Shown one piece after another: positions 1 to 8,099 of a stretch of 64,000 bases of DNA. The position numbers were made by a program, and so were the translations under genes. Position 1 is the first letter of the stretch, and the number at the start of each line of letters is the position of its first letter. The notes under the pieces were generated by a model. That model had not been told where the DNA came from and did not search any database. It was given only the letters and a program-made list of their open reading frames with translations. The stretch is from Thermococcus sp. 18S1 (GTDB lineage: Archaea; Methanobacteriota_B; Thermococci; Thermococcales; Thermococcaceae). The stretch is taken from NCBI RefSeq assembly GCF_012027645.1, contig NZ_SNUU01000001.1, positions 496,001 through 560,000 on the forward strand, given 5' to 3'.

Positions 1-44
1 CTCTTGATCCTCTTAATCTCCTCTGGGTCCACTTTCGTCTGCAT
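1..44 (-). CDS. Unidentified protein, N-terminal fragment only
   Basis: Only the first 14 codons lie in the window; the gene runs off the left edge on the minus strand. The start is an ATG preceded at a normal distance by a GGGGT ribosome binding site. The visible peptide is charged (MQTKVDPEEIKRIK) and has no diagnostic motif, so no function is proposed. It lies downstream of the Clp-fold protease on the same strand with a 138-bp gap. Confidence 0.5.
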   Translation of the reverse strand, partial: MQTKVDPEEIKRIK

Positions 45-182
45 CGCTCTTACCCCTCTCCCTTTTTAGAACAGCTGACCTGCTCAAACATTTCTGGACT
101 CAAAAAGGAATGATCAAATAAAAACTTTTTGGCCAAAATTCCCTCCACCGGAGAAAAACGGAAACACAAAAGGGAAAAGACC

Positions 183-1028
183 TCACTTGCCGACCTCACC
201 CCCCTGCGTGTACGGCATAAACTCCACAGTGCCCCTCTGCTTCGTCGGCTGCTTGTAGAGCTCCATAAGGGCGTAAACCTCCTCAGGAACGTCCGTGCTG
301 ACGTGGAGGCCCAGCTCCCTGGCCTGCTCATAGGTTATCGGATAGTCGTGCGTCCACCTGCCCTCGGTGAGCACTTTGGCAAGCTCCCGGGCCTTCTCCT
401 CGCCGTAGCGGTCCTTCAACAGGCTGTAAACGAAGTCGCGGACCTGGTTGATGGCCTTCTCTGCCACGTCCGCCAGAATAAGTGTCTGGTCGTCCACCTT
501 GTCAACGCCCTTCCTCTCGACTGCCCTGACGATGCTCGGTCCAGGGTACTGGCCGAGCTGCGGGTCAACCGGTCCCAAAACCGCATGTGGGTCCATTATT
601 ATCTTGTCGGCCGCGAGTGCTATTAGAGTTCCGCCGCTCATGGCGTAGTGGGGGACTATGACGCGCGTCTCAGCCGGGTGGTCGTGGAGCGCCTTCGCTA
701 TCTGGGTAGCGGCGAGGACTAGTCCTCCGGGCGTGTGTATTATGAGGTCTATCGGCCTGTCCTTGGGGGCCGAGCGGATGGCCCTGAGAACCTCCTCGCT
801 GTCCTCGACGCTTATGAACTTGTAGAAGGGTATTCCGAAGAGTCCTATGCTCTCCTGCCTGTGGATCATGGTTATTACCGTTGATTTTCGCTTTTCCGAG
901 AGCCTCTTGAGCAGCCTCGCCCTGGCCAGCTGCAGGCTCCTGTACTGAATCTGGGGCCACAGCAGGATGTACATGAAGAACAGCCACCACAGCAGCGAAC
1001 CGAAGAATCCGGTAGAGGCCTCTCCCAT
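183..1028 (-). CDS. Membrane-anchored Clp-fold serine protease (SDH/DUF114 family)
   Basis: A 281-residue protein of the serine dehydrogenase proteinase family (PF01972), related to SppA and ClpP. One hydrophobic segment at residues 7-27 should anchor it in the membrane. A ClpP-like core follows: HTPGG (about 98-102) fits the oxyanion loop, and AMSGGT (129-134) carries the likely nucleophile Ser131 at the N end of a helix. Proteins of this group cleave hydrophobic or membrane-associated peptides, and many work with a stomatin or NfeD partner, which is not visible here. The ATG is preceded by GGTGAT at good spacing. Function is inferred from fold and motif; the substrate is unknown. Confidence 0.85.
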   Translation of the reverse strand: MGEASTGFFGSLLWWLFFMYILLWPQIQYRSLQLARARLLKRLSEKRKSTVITMIHRQESIGLFGIPFYKFISVEDSEEVLRAIRSAPKDRPIDLIIHTPGGLVLAATQIAKALHDHPAETRVIVPHYAMSGGTLIALAADKIIMDPHAVLGPVDPQLGQYPGPSIVRAVERKGVDKVDDQTLILADVAEKAINQVRDFVYSLLKDRYGEEKARELAKVLTEGRWTHDYPITYEQARELGLHVSTDVPEEVYALMELYKQPTKQRGTVEFMPYTQGGEVGK

Positions 1029-1075
1029 GCTATCACCGAAGAAAGGAGGGAAGGGAGATATTTATAGAATTTGGT

Positions 1076-2023
1076 TCAGCCCTTTATAACCTGTGTTCCG
1101 GTCTTTCCTTCGAGGGCCTCAACGGCCCTGTCGAGCGCCGCTATGACGGCCCTCTCGCCGCCCCACTCCACGAAGCGCATAGCAGCTAAAACCTTCGGTC
1201 CCATGCTGCCCTTCTTGAAGTGCCCCTCCTCGTAGTACTTCCTGAGCTCCTCGACGGTGACCTCTCCAAGCCAGCGCTCGTCGGGTTTTCCGAAGTTTAT
1301 AGCTGCCCCGTTCACGTCGGTGAGGATCATGAAGATGTCCGCGTTTACCTCCTCCGCGAGCCTTTCACCCGCCAAATCCTTGTCTATGACCGCTTCTACA
1401 CCTTTAAGCTGGCCATCCTCCTCGATGACGGGAACTCCACCGCCTCCGCTGGTGATCACTATGAAGCCCTTCTCAACGAGGTCAACTATGACCGGCGCTT
1501 CAACGTGGCCCTTTGGATCGGGGCTCGGCACAACGCGCCTCCAGCCCCTGCCGGAGTCCTCCACGACGACCCAGCCCTTCTCCTCCGCGAGCTTTTTGGC
1601 GGTCTCCTCGTCGTAGAACGGCCCAACCGGCTTGCTCGGGTGCTGGAATGCCGGATCGTCCTTGTCAACGATGGTTTGAGTGACTATCGTCGCCACTGGC
1701 CTGTCTATACCGCGTCTCTTCAGCTCGTTCCTTATCGCCTGCTGTATCATGTACCCTATCTGTCCCTGGGTCATGGCTCCGGCCACGTCCATCGGCTGGG
1801 CCGGAATGCCGTGAGCGGCCTGGCCGGCGTCCATGTGGAGAAGGAGCGCCCCGACCTGGGGACCGTTACCGTGGGTGATTACAACCTCGTAGTCACCGTC
1901 AAGGATTATATCCACTATCTGCCTGGCCGTCTTCATGACGTTGGCCATCTGCTCCTCGTAGGTTCCCTTTTGACCGCGCTGGAGAATAGCGTTACCGCCC
2001 AAGGCTATTACAACCCTCTTCAT
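1076..2023 (-). CDS. arcC: Carbamate kinase
   Basis: Reversible transfer of phosphate between ATP and carbamate to give carbamoyl phosphate; in Thermococcales the enzyme has been discussed both as an ATP-making and a carbamoyl-phosphate-making activity. The protein (315 residues) has the typical amino acid kinase N-terminus ([10 protein letters not shown]), the HGNGPQVG nucleotide/carbamate loop and the conserved TSGGGGVPV segment, and its length is that of the family. An upstream GTG and ATG are in frame, but GGAGGTGAT lies at ideal spacing from the ATG at 2023, so that start is used. It is a single gene with no arginine deiminase neighbour, so a classical arc operon is not present here. Confidence 0.95.
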   Translation of the reverse strand: MKRVVIALGGNAILQRGQKGTYEEQMANVMKTARQIVDIILDGDYEVVITHGNGPQVGALLLHMDAGQAAHGIPAQPMDVAGAMTQGQIGYMIQQAIRNELKRRGIDRPVATIVTQTIVDKDDPAFQHPSKPVGPFYDEETAKKLAEEKGWVVVEDSGRGWRRVVPSPDPKGHVEAPVIVDLVEKGFIVITSGGGGVPVIEEDGQLKGVEAVIDKDLAGERLAEEVNADIFMILTDVNGAAINFGKPDERWLGEVTVEELRKYYEEGHFKKGSMGPKVLAAMRFVEWGGERAVIAALDRAVEALEGKTGTQVIKG

Positions 2024-2167
2024 GAGCATCACCTCCGGGATGGATAGATACGCGGGGGAGGATAAAAACGTTCGTTAGGAGCCAGGGCTGTTCACTGGAA
2101 AAAGGTTCGGGGGGCGGGAAAATAAGTTGGCAAAGGTAAAGAATAGCAGCCCGAGAAGGCGCTCCCC

Positions 2168-3430
2168 TCAGAGGTACCACTCTGAGAAGCTTCCCAGCCC
2201 GAGCCTCTCAAGTGTCCTCATGACTCCCAGGGCGATGCCCTCGACCTCTATTCCTCCGGGCGGCTTGTACGCATCGCCGACGATGTAGACATCGCCTATC
2301 GGGAAGTCCTCAACGGTCTGGCCGCTGGCAACCCTGTTAACGGGATTCCCGTCGAGGTAGGTCTGGACGAGCAGGATTTCCCCTTCATCGTCGAGGTTCG
2401 GGAAGATGCGGTATATGTCCTCTACCCCCTTCCTCTGCTCTGCCTTGACGTTTCTGCTCTGGAGGGCGTGGTGGAGCATTATCAGGGTGTAGCCTTCCTT
2501 GGCGAGCTCCGGGCTCAGCGATGAAGGCTCGTTGTAGCCGTTTATCCTCTCGGTGTCGAGGGTGAAGACGACGGTGTTGCCTATCCTCGGCCCACCCTTG
2601 AGTGCCACGTTGTACTTTATGCCCTCGCTCGGCTTCAGCGAATCGACGCGCTTGAGGTACTCGCGGTCGAAGTTCTCCCTGCCGATCAGCTCGACGGTCT
2701 CCTTTATCCCGACGTTGGAAATGAGGACGTCGTAATTCAACTCGTCGCCGTCAGCGGTGATGACCCTCTTCGCCTCGGCGTCGATTTCAACGGCCCTCTT
2801 CCTCGTGATTATCCTTCCGCCGTTGCCGAGGATTATCGAACTCAGCGCCTCGGGAATCGACCTGCAGCCGCCCTTGACCAAGCCCGGCCCGCCCCACCTC
2901 AGGGCGGCCTTTATCTCCCTCGCCAGCTCTCCGGCAGGAACGTCCAAGACGCTGTCGGCCCAGCCGAGGAAGCTTTTGATGAAGAGGCCAACGAACTCGT
3001 TGTCGCCTATCCTTTCCCTTATCCACTCGCGGCCGCTCATCTCGGCCTCTTCTCCGGCTGGAAGTTTGTTCCTCTTAACGTCGAGAAGGAGCTTGGTTGC
3101 CCTGGCCTTCTCGGTGAAGCTCAGGTACTTCCAGCCATCGCGGTAGTGGAAGGTCTTCCCGCCGTAGAGGATCATGCCCTTCGGATTTGAGTTCACGATT
3201 TGAACGTCCGCGTTGAGGAGCTTGAGGAGGTGAGCCAGAGGCCCGTCCTCGCCGTGGGGGAGCATGTGGAAGGCCCCCGTCGATAGGCCGAAGCCATTAT
3301 AGCTTAAATTCGTGAAGCGGCCGCCGATGTAGGGTGACTTTTCGATGACGGTGACATCGTAACCGTTTTTGGCCAGGAACGAGGCCGTCAGAAGGCCGCC
3401 GATTCCGGAGCCTATTACAACTGCCCTCAT
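2168..3430 (-). CDS. FAD-dependent oxidoreductase, phytoene desaturase-like (COG1233)
   Basis: A 420-residue flavoprotein with an N-terminal Rossmann dinucleotide-binding motif (GSGIGG at 7-12, acidic residue Glu30 at the end of the second strand) and a C-terminal FAD motif around VYIVGDAYKPPGGIEVEGIA. The overall plan is that of carotenoid/retinoid and isoprenoid desaturase-like amine oxidase folds. No carotenoid genes are near, so the substrate could be another isoprenoid, for example a membrane lipid or quinone-like chain; this is only a guess. GTG at 3439 is an in-frame alternative, but GGGTGA sits 5 nt before the ATG at 3430. Confidence 0.8.
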   Translation of the reverse strand: MRAVVIGSGIGGLLTASFLAKNGYDVTVIEKSPYIGGRFTNLSYNGFGLSTGAFHMLPHGEDGPLAHLLKLLNADVQIVNSNPKGMILYGGKTFHYRDGWKYLSFTEKARATKLLLDVKRNKLPAGEEAEMSGREWIRERIGDNEFVGLFIKSFLGWADSVLDVPAGELAREIKAALRWGGPGLVKGGCRSIPEALSSIILGNGGRIITRKRAVEIDAEAKRVITADGDELNYDVLISNVGIKETVELIGRENFDREYLKRVDSLKPSEGIKYNVALKGGPRIGNTVVFTLDTERINGYNEPSSLSPELAKEGYTLIMLHHALQSRNVKAEQRKGVEDIYRIFPNLDDEGEILLVQTYLDGNPVNRVASGQTVEDFPIGDVYIVGDAYKPPGGIEVEGIALGVMRTLERLGLGSFSEWYL

Positions 3431-3494
3431 TTTTCTCACCCGAAAACCTGAGGAAAGAGGAGAATATAAGGGTTGTTCCTAAAAGGAAGAAAAC

Positions 3495-5453
3495 TCAGAG
3501 CCTCCAGTCCACACCGAGGGCCTCGCTGTAGGCGTCGAGAACCCTCTCCAGGTACTCCTTTGCCGTGCCGACCTTGTCGATTCTGAACTTCTCGGCCCAG
3601 CGCTCGTTTCCGAACTCCTCGCTTCCCGCTGAAACGAGGTCTATAACGCGCATCGAGTCCCAGAAGACCGGTGTGTAGCCCGCTTTCTTGGCGTACTCTA
3701 TGAGCCGCTTGATCTGCTTTCTGGCGTGCTCCTCCATGTCAACGTTCTCGCCGTAAGCGTCCATGAAGAGGGCCTTAAGGACGGGCTTCATCCAGCCCCT
3801 GTGGAAGCGGCACCAGCCGATGTTGTCGTACCAGAACTCCCAGAGGGCGCTGGCTATAATCTTGCTTGCAAGCTCCTCCGGCTCAAGGAAGACGCCGAAC
3901 TGGTAGAATGTCCAGTAACGACCCTGAATCGGGAGCGGTATGTAGTTGCCTATGGCCCAGTACATCGTCGGCGTCATCTCTCCGTTCTCGCCGAGCGGGA
4001 CAAAGACGCCGTAGTCCTTGAAGCTCTCACCGTACTTCAGCCTGTCCTTGAACCTCTCGTCAAAGATAACGCTGGCCTTCCTCTTGCCGAGGCCGATTAT
4101 CCCTGCTATCTCGTTCTCGGCGAAGGCCACGCGGTGTGCCAGTTCAGCCACGAGTTTGGCGTTGACCTCGCTCGCCTCCACCGGTCTCTCGAGGAGTGCC
4201 TCCTTCGTGAACTCCGGCTTTCCGCTTATGCCCACTTCCTCCGGCTTGAGCAGACCACGGTGAACGAGCTCAAGAACCCACGCTGCAGTTCCACCGAACT
4301 CTATGGCGTCGAAGCCCATTGCATCGGCGGCGTGGACGCTTATGTCGCTTGCCCTTAGGGAGATGCTTCCGCTCAGCGGCCCGTTGGCCTCGTAGGGCTC
4401 GTACTCGACGTGGTGGCCGCGGCGGTGCTTCTTACAGACCACCGGACACGGCTCGCCGCAGGTCGTCCAGTTCTTGGGCTTTATGGCCTCTTCGTTGAAA
4501 GGCTCCCAGTAGTGCTTCATGATGTTTTCGTGGATTTTTATGCGCTCCTCCTTTGGAATGTAGGGCATCCCCCAGTTTAGTATCGGAACGAAGTCGCCTT
4601 CGGCCGGGTAGTTGCCGCCGAAGGTTCCGCCGGTGTTGAGCTTGGGGTTGAAGCGGTACTTGGTCGTCTTCTCGGCTATTATCTCGTTGTACGGCTTCTT
4701 GTGTACGCCCTCGACGATGCCCTTGGAGGTCTTGAAGTTGCCGATGTCCTCGCCCGGGAAGCTCCTCCTCCTAGGCTTTCCTCCGAAGATTATTCCGACG
4801 ACGTTGTGGGCACGGAGGAGAACGCTTCCAGAGCCTCCGCGAGCCGCCCAGTCCTCGCTGCCTACGAGCCTCTCTCCCTTCCGCAGGGCCTGGGAGAATA
4901 TCGCGCCGTAGTTTGTGTTTAGAGCGGCGGGCCCAACAACGGCTATGCGGTATTCGAAGTCGAACTTATCGCCAAATGTATCGATGAGGTACTGTGTGAG
5001 GGCATAGACTCCTTCCTCCCCCTTGTAGCCCCTCCAGATTTCAACGACCTTCTCGAGGTCAATCTCGTGGAGCTCCACCCTTACGTTTTCGCCGTCGTTG
5101 TAGAGCAGAACCACGACGGGCTTCTCGGCCTTACCCTCGAAGGTAACGAAATCCACTCCAACGTTCTTGAAGGCGTAAGCAGCACCGCCCATTGCGGAGG
5201 GGAAGAGCGTTCCGTAGAGGGGGGAACGGAAGAAGAACATGAGCCTGTGGGCCCCGGGCAGGGTTGAGCCTGAGAAGGGCCCCATACCCATGACAACGAC
5301 GTTCTTCGGGTCGTAGGGTTCAAGGCCGTGGGTTTCGAGGCTCTCGTGAACCTCTATGCCGTAGTCTATAACCCCGTATACCCCATCCCTCTCCAGCTCC
5401 TCGCTCTCCACCTTCTTCTCGTCCAGATTGAGCCTGAGAATTGTGAACTTCAT
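3495..5453 (-). CDS. gor: Glyceraldehyde-3-phosphate:ferredoxin oxidoreductase (GAPOR)
   Basis: A tungsten-pterin enzyme of the aldehyde ferredoxin oxidoreductase family that oxidises glyceraldehyde-3-phosphate directly to 3-phosphoglycerate and reduces ferredoxin; it replaces GAPDH and phosphoglycerate kinase in the glycolytic direction in Thermococcales. The 652-residue length and sequence match the GAPOR subfamily closely: an N-terminal tungstopterin-binding half, and [4Fe-4S] ligands at Cys332, Cys336 and Cys340 (CGEPCPVVC). The fourth cluster ligand should lie in the C-terminal third. GTG at 5462 is in frame, but GGTGG precedes the ATG at 5453. The reduced ferredoxin can feed the Mbh hydrogenase at 56,016-64,000. 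Control is probably through the motif at 5470-5486. Confidence 0.95.
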   Translation of the reverse strand: MKFTILRLNLDEKKVESEELERDGVYGVIDYGIEVHESLETHGLEPYDPKNVVVMGMGPFSGSTLPGAHRLMFFFRSPLYGTLFPSAMGGAAYAFKNVGVDFVTFEGKAEKPVVVLLYNDGENVRVELHEIDLEKVVEIWRGYKGEEGVYALTQYLIDTFGDKFDFEYRIAVVGPAALNTNYGAIFSQALRKGERLVGSEDWAARGGSGSVLLRAHNVVGIIFGGKPRRRSFPGEDIGNFKTSKGIVEGVHKKPYNEIIAEKTTKYRFNPKLNTGGTFGGNYPAEGDFVPILNWGMPYIPKEERIKIHENIMKHYWEPFNEEAIKPKNWTTCGEPCPVVCKKHRRGHHVEYEPYEANGPLSGSISLRASDISVHAADAMGFDAIEFGGTAAWVLELVHRGLLKPEEVGISGKPEFTKEALLERPVEASEVNAKLVAELAHRVAFAENEIAGIIGLGKRKASVIFDERFKDRLKYGESFKDYGVFVPLGENGEMTPTMYWAIGNYIPLPIQGRYWTFYQFGVFLEPEELASKIIASALWEFWYDNIGWCRFHRGWMKPVLKALFMDAYGENVDMEEHARKQIKRLIEYAKKAGYTPVFWDSMRVIDLVSAGSEEFGNERWAEKFRIDKVGTAKEYLERVLDAYSEALGVDWRL

Positions 5454-5469
5454 GACTCCCACCCCTGTG

Positions 5470-5486
5470 TATCACTCCGAGTGTTA
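5470..5486 (-). promoter_or_regulatory. Thermococcales glycolytic motif at the GAPOR promoter
   Basis: TATCAC-N5-GTGTTA read on the plus strand matches the inverted-repeat consensus TATCAC-N5-GTGATA with one mismatch. The probable TATA box (CTTAAATATT, complement of 5501-5510) puts the transcription start near 5482, so the motif overlaps the start site. In T. kodakarensis, Tgr (TrmBL1 in Pyrococcus) bound downstream of TATA represses glycolytic genes during gluconeogenic growth, which fits GAPOR. Confidence 0.8.
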
Positions 5487-5620
5487 GTTTTGGGCTGAAG
5501 AATATTTAAGGCTTCCGATGGGCATATCAAGAAAGTTGGGCGGGAGGTTATAAAAACCTTAGCAATCCTGACGGCCGAAGAACGCTGCGGAAACCAGAGG
5601 AGAAAGGGAAAGATGGAAGA

Positions 5621-6748
5621 TCACTCGATCTTCTCAAACCTCTCCTCGAGCCTCTTGAGAACACCAGGGAGGGTGGTGTACTCCATGTCCTCCATCGGAA
5701 GCCTGTGAGGCTCAAACGGGCCGTGCCGGCGCATGTACTCCGCGATCTCAACGGCCTTCCGCCTGGCGTCGTCGAAGGCCGGGTCGTCGAAGAGGTCAAC
5801 CGGGCCAACGAGCTTTCCTTCCGGACTTATCTGCCAGCCGAGGGCGACGACGCGCGGCGGGCCGTCGAACCTCGTCGGGTTGGCCTGGTGCATCGCGACG
5901 GGCATTACCGGGCCGTTGTGGGAACCCCTCATCCATCCGCTGACGAGGTGCGGGAAGGCAAAGGGCTCGAGGACCTCACCGAGGGCAGGCAGTCCGCTCT
6001 GGGCGCGGACTATCGCGACGGGGTCGTCCTTCCCTATGTACTCGCCGGCTATCTCAAAGAGCTTCTCGGTGCTCACAACCGCGACCGGCTCGTCCTTGGC
6101 TATCTTGTGGCCCTCCTTCGGGAAGACGCGCTTGATGACGTAGCGGCTCTTGGCGCCGATGAGGGCAAGGAGATCGTAGACTTCCTCCGGGGTGCTGAGG
6201 ATAACGCGCTTGTGCTCCTTTATGTCCCAGACCTCGAAGCGGAAGCCCATGTGCATGTTCGGGTCTATGACGAGGCCGGCGGTGTTGAACGGATCGGCAA
6301 ACATCCTGAATATCGGCAGGTTGAATGCTCCCGGCTCGGTCTTGTCCATGTGGAACGTGACAACGGGCTCGCTCTTCCTGAGGGTTATCTCCATCTCGGC
6401 TATTCCCGGACCCATTCCCCTTATGTTGCCGCTGAAGGCGTCCTTGAGGAGGTCCTGGCCGGCCCCGTAGAGGCCGAGCTCCTTGGCGACCTTGGTGGCC
6501 TCCTCGAAGGCCTTCCATGCCAGGCCGTGTATCTCGGGGCTATCAACGCCCTTCCTGTGTGTCATGATGAGCTGAAGGTCATCGCCGCAGGTGGCGACGT
6601 AGAAGTCGATGATTGTTCCGTCCTCGACGGCCTTTGAGAGGACTTCCTCGGCCGTCTCGACGAGCTGCGGGTGCACCCTCGAGTGCCCCGGCCAGCCGCC
6701 GATGTCGGCCTTGATCACGCTGAGGGTTATCTTTTCTCCAACTGCCAT
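5621..6748 (-). CDS. fbp: Fructose-1,6-bisphosphate aldolase/phosphatase
   Basis: The archaeal bifunctional gluconeogenic enzyme that condenses dihydroxyacetone phosphate with glyceraldehyde-3-phosphate and then removes the 1-phosphate to give fructose-6-phosphate. The 375-residue protein is nearly full-length identical in layout to the Thermococcus enzyme. Visible catalytic residues by family analogy are metal ligands Asp15, His22, Asp56 and Asp57, and the Schiff-base lysine and tyrosine in EYIGKDD (Tyr237, Lys240). An in-frame TTG at 6754 exists, but GGTGG stands at the right distance before the ATG at 6748. It is next to GAPOR, so opposed carbon fluxes are encoded side by side from separate promoters. 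Confidence 0.97.
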   Translation of the reverse strand: MAVGEKITLSVIKADIGGWPGHSRVHPQLVETAEEVLSKAVEDGTIIDFYVATCGDDLQLIMTHRKGVDSPEIHGLAWKAFEEATKVAKELGLYGAGQDLLKDAFSGNIRGMGPGIAEMEITLRKSEPVVTFHMDKTEPGAFNLPIFRMFADPFNTAGLVIDPNMHMGFRFEVWDIKEHKRVILSTPEEVYDLLALIGAKSRYVIKRVFPKEGHKIAKDEPVAVVSTEKLFEIAGEYIGKDDPVAIVRAQSGLPALGEVLEPFAFPHLVSGWMRGSHNGPVMPVAMHQANPTRFDGPPRVVALGWQISPEGKLVGPVDLFDDPAFDDARRKAVEIAEYMRRHGPFEPHRLPMEDMEYTTLPGVLKRLEERFEKIE

Positions 6749-6796
6749 TGGCAACCACCGATAGCTTTAACCACTTTTATGCTTATAAAACGTTAA

Positions 6797-6813
6797 TATC
6801 ACCGTCGATGATA
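6797..6813 (-). promoter_or_regulatory. Thermococcales glycolytic motif upstream of the fbp TATA box
   Basis: TATCAC-N5-ATGATA on the plus strand matches TATCAC-N5-GTGATA with one mismatch. For fbp, transcribed leftward, the TATA box is TTTTATAAGC (complement of 6781-6790), so this motif lies just upstream of it. In this position the Tgr/TrmBL1 regulator is known to activate gluconeogenic genes, the reverse of its role at GAPOR. Confidence 0.8.
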
Positions 6814-6870
6814 CACAAAAAGGAGTCAAAATTCGGGGGGCCTAATGAGAGGGGCAGAAACGAAAGGGAC

Positions 6871-7107
6871 TCACTCGCAGATGTCAGTCCAACCAAACTG
6901 CTCTCTGGCCACCTTGATGAGGTTCTTGAGCTCCTCCTTCTTGATGTTGACGCTGGAGCTCGCGCCAACGAGGGCTATGATGCCGTGAACCTCCTCCTGA
7001 ACCTGAATCACGTCGTCGCTGACCCTGACTATGCGGAGCTCCCTCCTGGCGGTCTCGTCGTCGCTTATCTTGAACTTATCCTTACCGATAACAACGGGTT
7101 CCTCCAT
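6871..7107 (-). CDS. Conserved small hypothetical protein, 78 residues
   Basis: A short acidic protein beginning MEEPVVIGKDKFKI and ending in WTDICE. It has no signal peptide or membrane segment and is predicted to be a small alpha/beta protein. I do not recognise a characterised family; it resembles small proteins found beside fbp in other Thermococcales. An upstream in-frame start would add 18 residues, but GGTGATTGCT lies directly before the ATG at 7107. The gene is upstream of and in the same direction as fbp, about 120 bp away, with the fbp promoter between them, so it is likely a separate unit. Confidence 0.7.
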   Translation of the reverse strand: MEEPVVIGKDKFKISDDETARRELRIVRVSDDVIQVQEEVHGIIALVGASSSVNIKKEELKNLIKVAREQFGWTDICE

Positions 7108-7200
7108 AGCAATCACCAAAATATTTTTGTGAGTCAAAGTTAATAAAACTTCCGCAATCATAAAACTTATAAACCCGCCCCCGCTAAGGTTAAGCTGGAC

Positions 7201-7341
7201 GGGGGCATGGTGTAGCCTGGTCCATCATCGCGGGCTCCAGAGGTATGAGGACTTGCGGGTTTGCTGATTTGGGGATGAGCCTTTGGAGCTCTGACCCGGA
7301 GAAACCCGCGGACCGGGGTTCAAATCCCCGTGCCCCCACCA
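7201..7341 (+). tRNA. tRNA-Trp (CCA anticodon) with intron
   Basis: Acceptor strands GGGGGCA (7201-7207) and TGCCCCC (7331-7337) pair perfectly. The discriminator is A7338 and the CCA end is encoded (7339-7341). The anticodon stem GCGGG/CCCGC is formed by 7230-7234 and 7305-7309 after removal of a 63-nt intron (7241-7303). The anticodon CCA is at 7237-7239. The T arm contains GGTTCAAATCC. Exon-intron borders form a canonical bulge-helix-bulge: helix CTCC (7235-7238) with GGAG (7298-7301), flanked by 3-nt bulges AGA and AAA. Confidence 0.97.
7241..7303 (+). ncRNA. Box C/D guide RNA inside the tRNA-Trp intron
   Basis: The intron carries box C ATGAGGA (7245-7251), box D' CTGA (7264-7267), a degenerate C' (7275-7281) and box D CTGA (7291-7294). 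The D' guide (7255-7262) pairs with the start of exon 2, and the nucleotide opposite the fifth guide base (G7259) is C7305, tRNA position 39. The D guide (7284-7289) pairs with the anticodon loop, and the fifth base (G7286) faces C7237, position 34. This is the known archaeal arrangement in which the intron directs 2'-O-methylation of its own precursor at positions 34 and 39. Confidence 0.92.
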
Positions 7342-7604
7342 TTGAAACTTTTCTGGCGGAATGTTTCTGACTGTTCTCCAGGGCTTTTGTCGTAGATTGC
7401 ATGCTTTTTGAGATGGCTTTTTTGAGTGAGGTTTGCACTTTTAACTTGCTGAGTTTGGGGAGTGTTTTTTGTTTTTGAGCACCTTTGGACACCAAGTTGG
7501 AGAAAACTCTGCAGTCAAAGACGTCTCCACTAAGAATCGCTCTTCCAGTCGAATCCCAACAAAAACCCGCAAAAATTCAGAGAAATGCACGCCGGTGGCG
7601 TGCC

Positions 7605-8030
7605 TCACTTAAGCTTTTCCAGGATTATCGCGGGGCAGACCTTGGTGACGCCCTCCAGCCTGCCTATCTTGTTGGAGATTATGTCAGACAGGTCCTCCCC
7701 ATCCCTGGCCCAGACCTCGGCCATTATCATGTGATCACCGCTGGTCAGGTAAACCTCCCTCACAAAATCGAACTCCCTGAGCTTCTCGGCAACGTCAAAT
7801 ATCTTCTCGGGCAGCGTGTCAACACCCGTGAGGCTGACCAGGTTGTAGCCCAGTTTTGACGGGTCAACGACGACGGTGTACTGCTTTATAACCCCTGCCT
7901 CCTCCAGGGCCTTTACACGCTTCCTTACTGCGGTCTCACTTATACCCAGAACCTTCGCTATCTCCGTGAACGGAGTGCGGGCGTCCTTGGTGAGCATCTC
8001 GATTATGATGTTATCTCTCTCGTCAAGCAT
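7605..8030 (-). CDS. lrpA: Lrp/AsnC-family transcriptional regulator LrpA
   Basis: A 141-residue regulator with an N-terminal winged helix-turn-helix (residues about 1-60, motif [16 protein letters not shown]) and a C-terminal RAM ligand-binding/oligomerisation domain (about 65-141). It closely resembles Pyrococcus furiosus LrpA, including the end [14 protein letters not shown]; that protein represses its own gene. The ATG is preceded by GGTGATAA. It follows the RNA methyltransferase gene on the same strand after 69 bp, and an inverted repeat plus TATA box in that gap suggest its own promoter. Confidence 0.93.
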   Translation of the reverse strand: MLDERDNIIIEMLTKDARTPFTEIAKVLGISETAVRKRVKALEEAGVIKQYTVVVDPSKLGYNLVSLTGVDTLPEKIFDVAEKLREFDFVREVYLTSGDHMIMAEVWARDGEDLSDIISNKIGRLEGVTKVCPAIILEKLK

Positions 8031-8065
8031 TTTTTATCACCTCTGTTTACCTCTATGCAGACCAA

Positions 8066-8094
8066 GTATATTAAGTTTTTGAACCCAGGGGTTC
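8066..8094 (-). promoter_or_regulatory. lrpA promoter with adjacent inverted repeat
   Basis: For lrpA, transcribed leftward, a TATA-like element (complement of 8066-8076, ATATTAAG) lies about 36 bp before the start codon. Directly upstream of it is the perfect inverted repeat GAACCC-AG-GGGTTC (8081-8094). Its position next to TATA suggests a regulator binding site, but I cannot say whether LrpA itself binds it. Confidence 0.45.
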
Positions 8095-8099
8095 TAAAA

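Noticed and set aside
7190-7495. Open frame of 101 codons on the minus strand
   Set aside because: It runs across the tRNA-Trp gene and its intron; the peptide echoes tRNA sequence and has no ribosome binding site.
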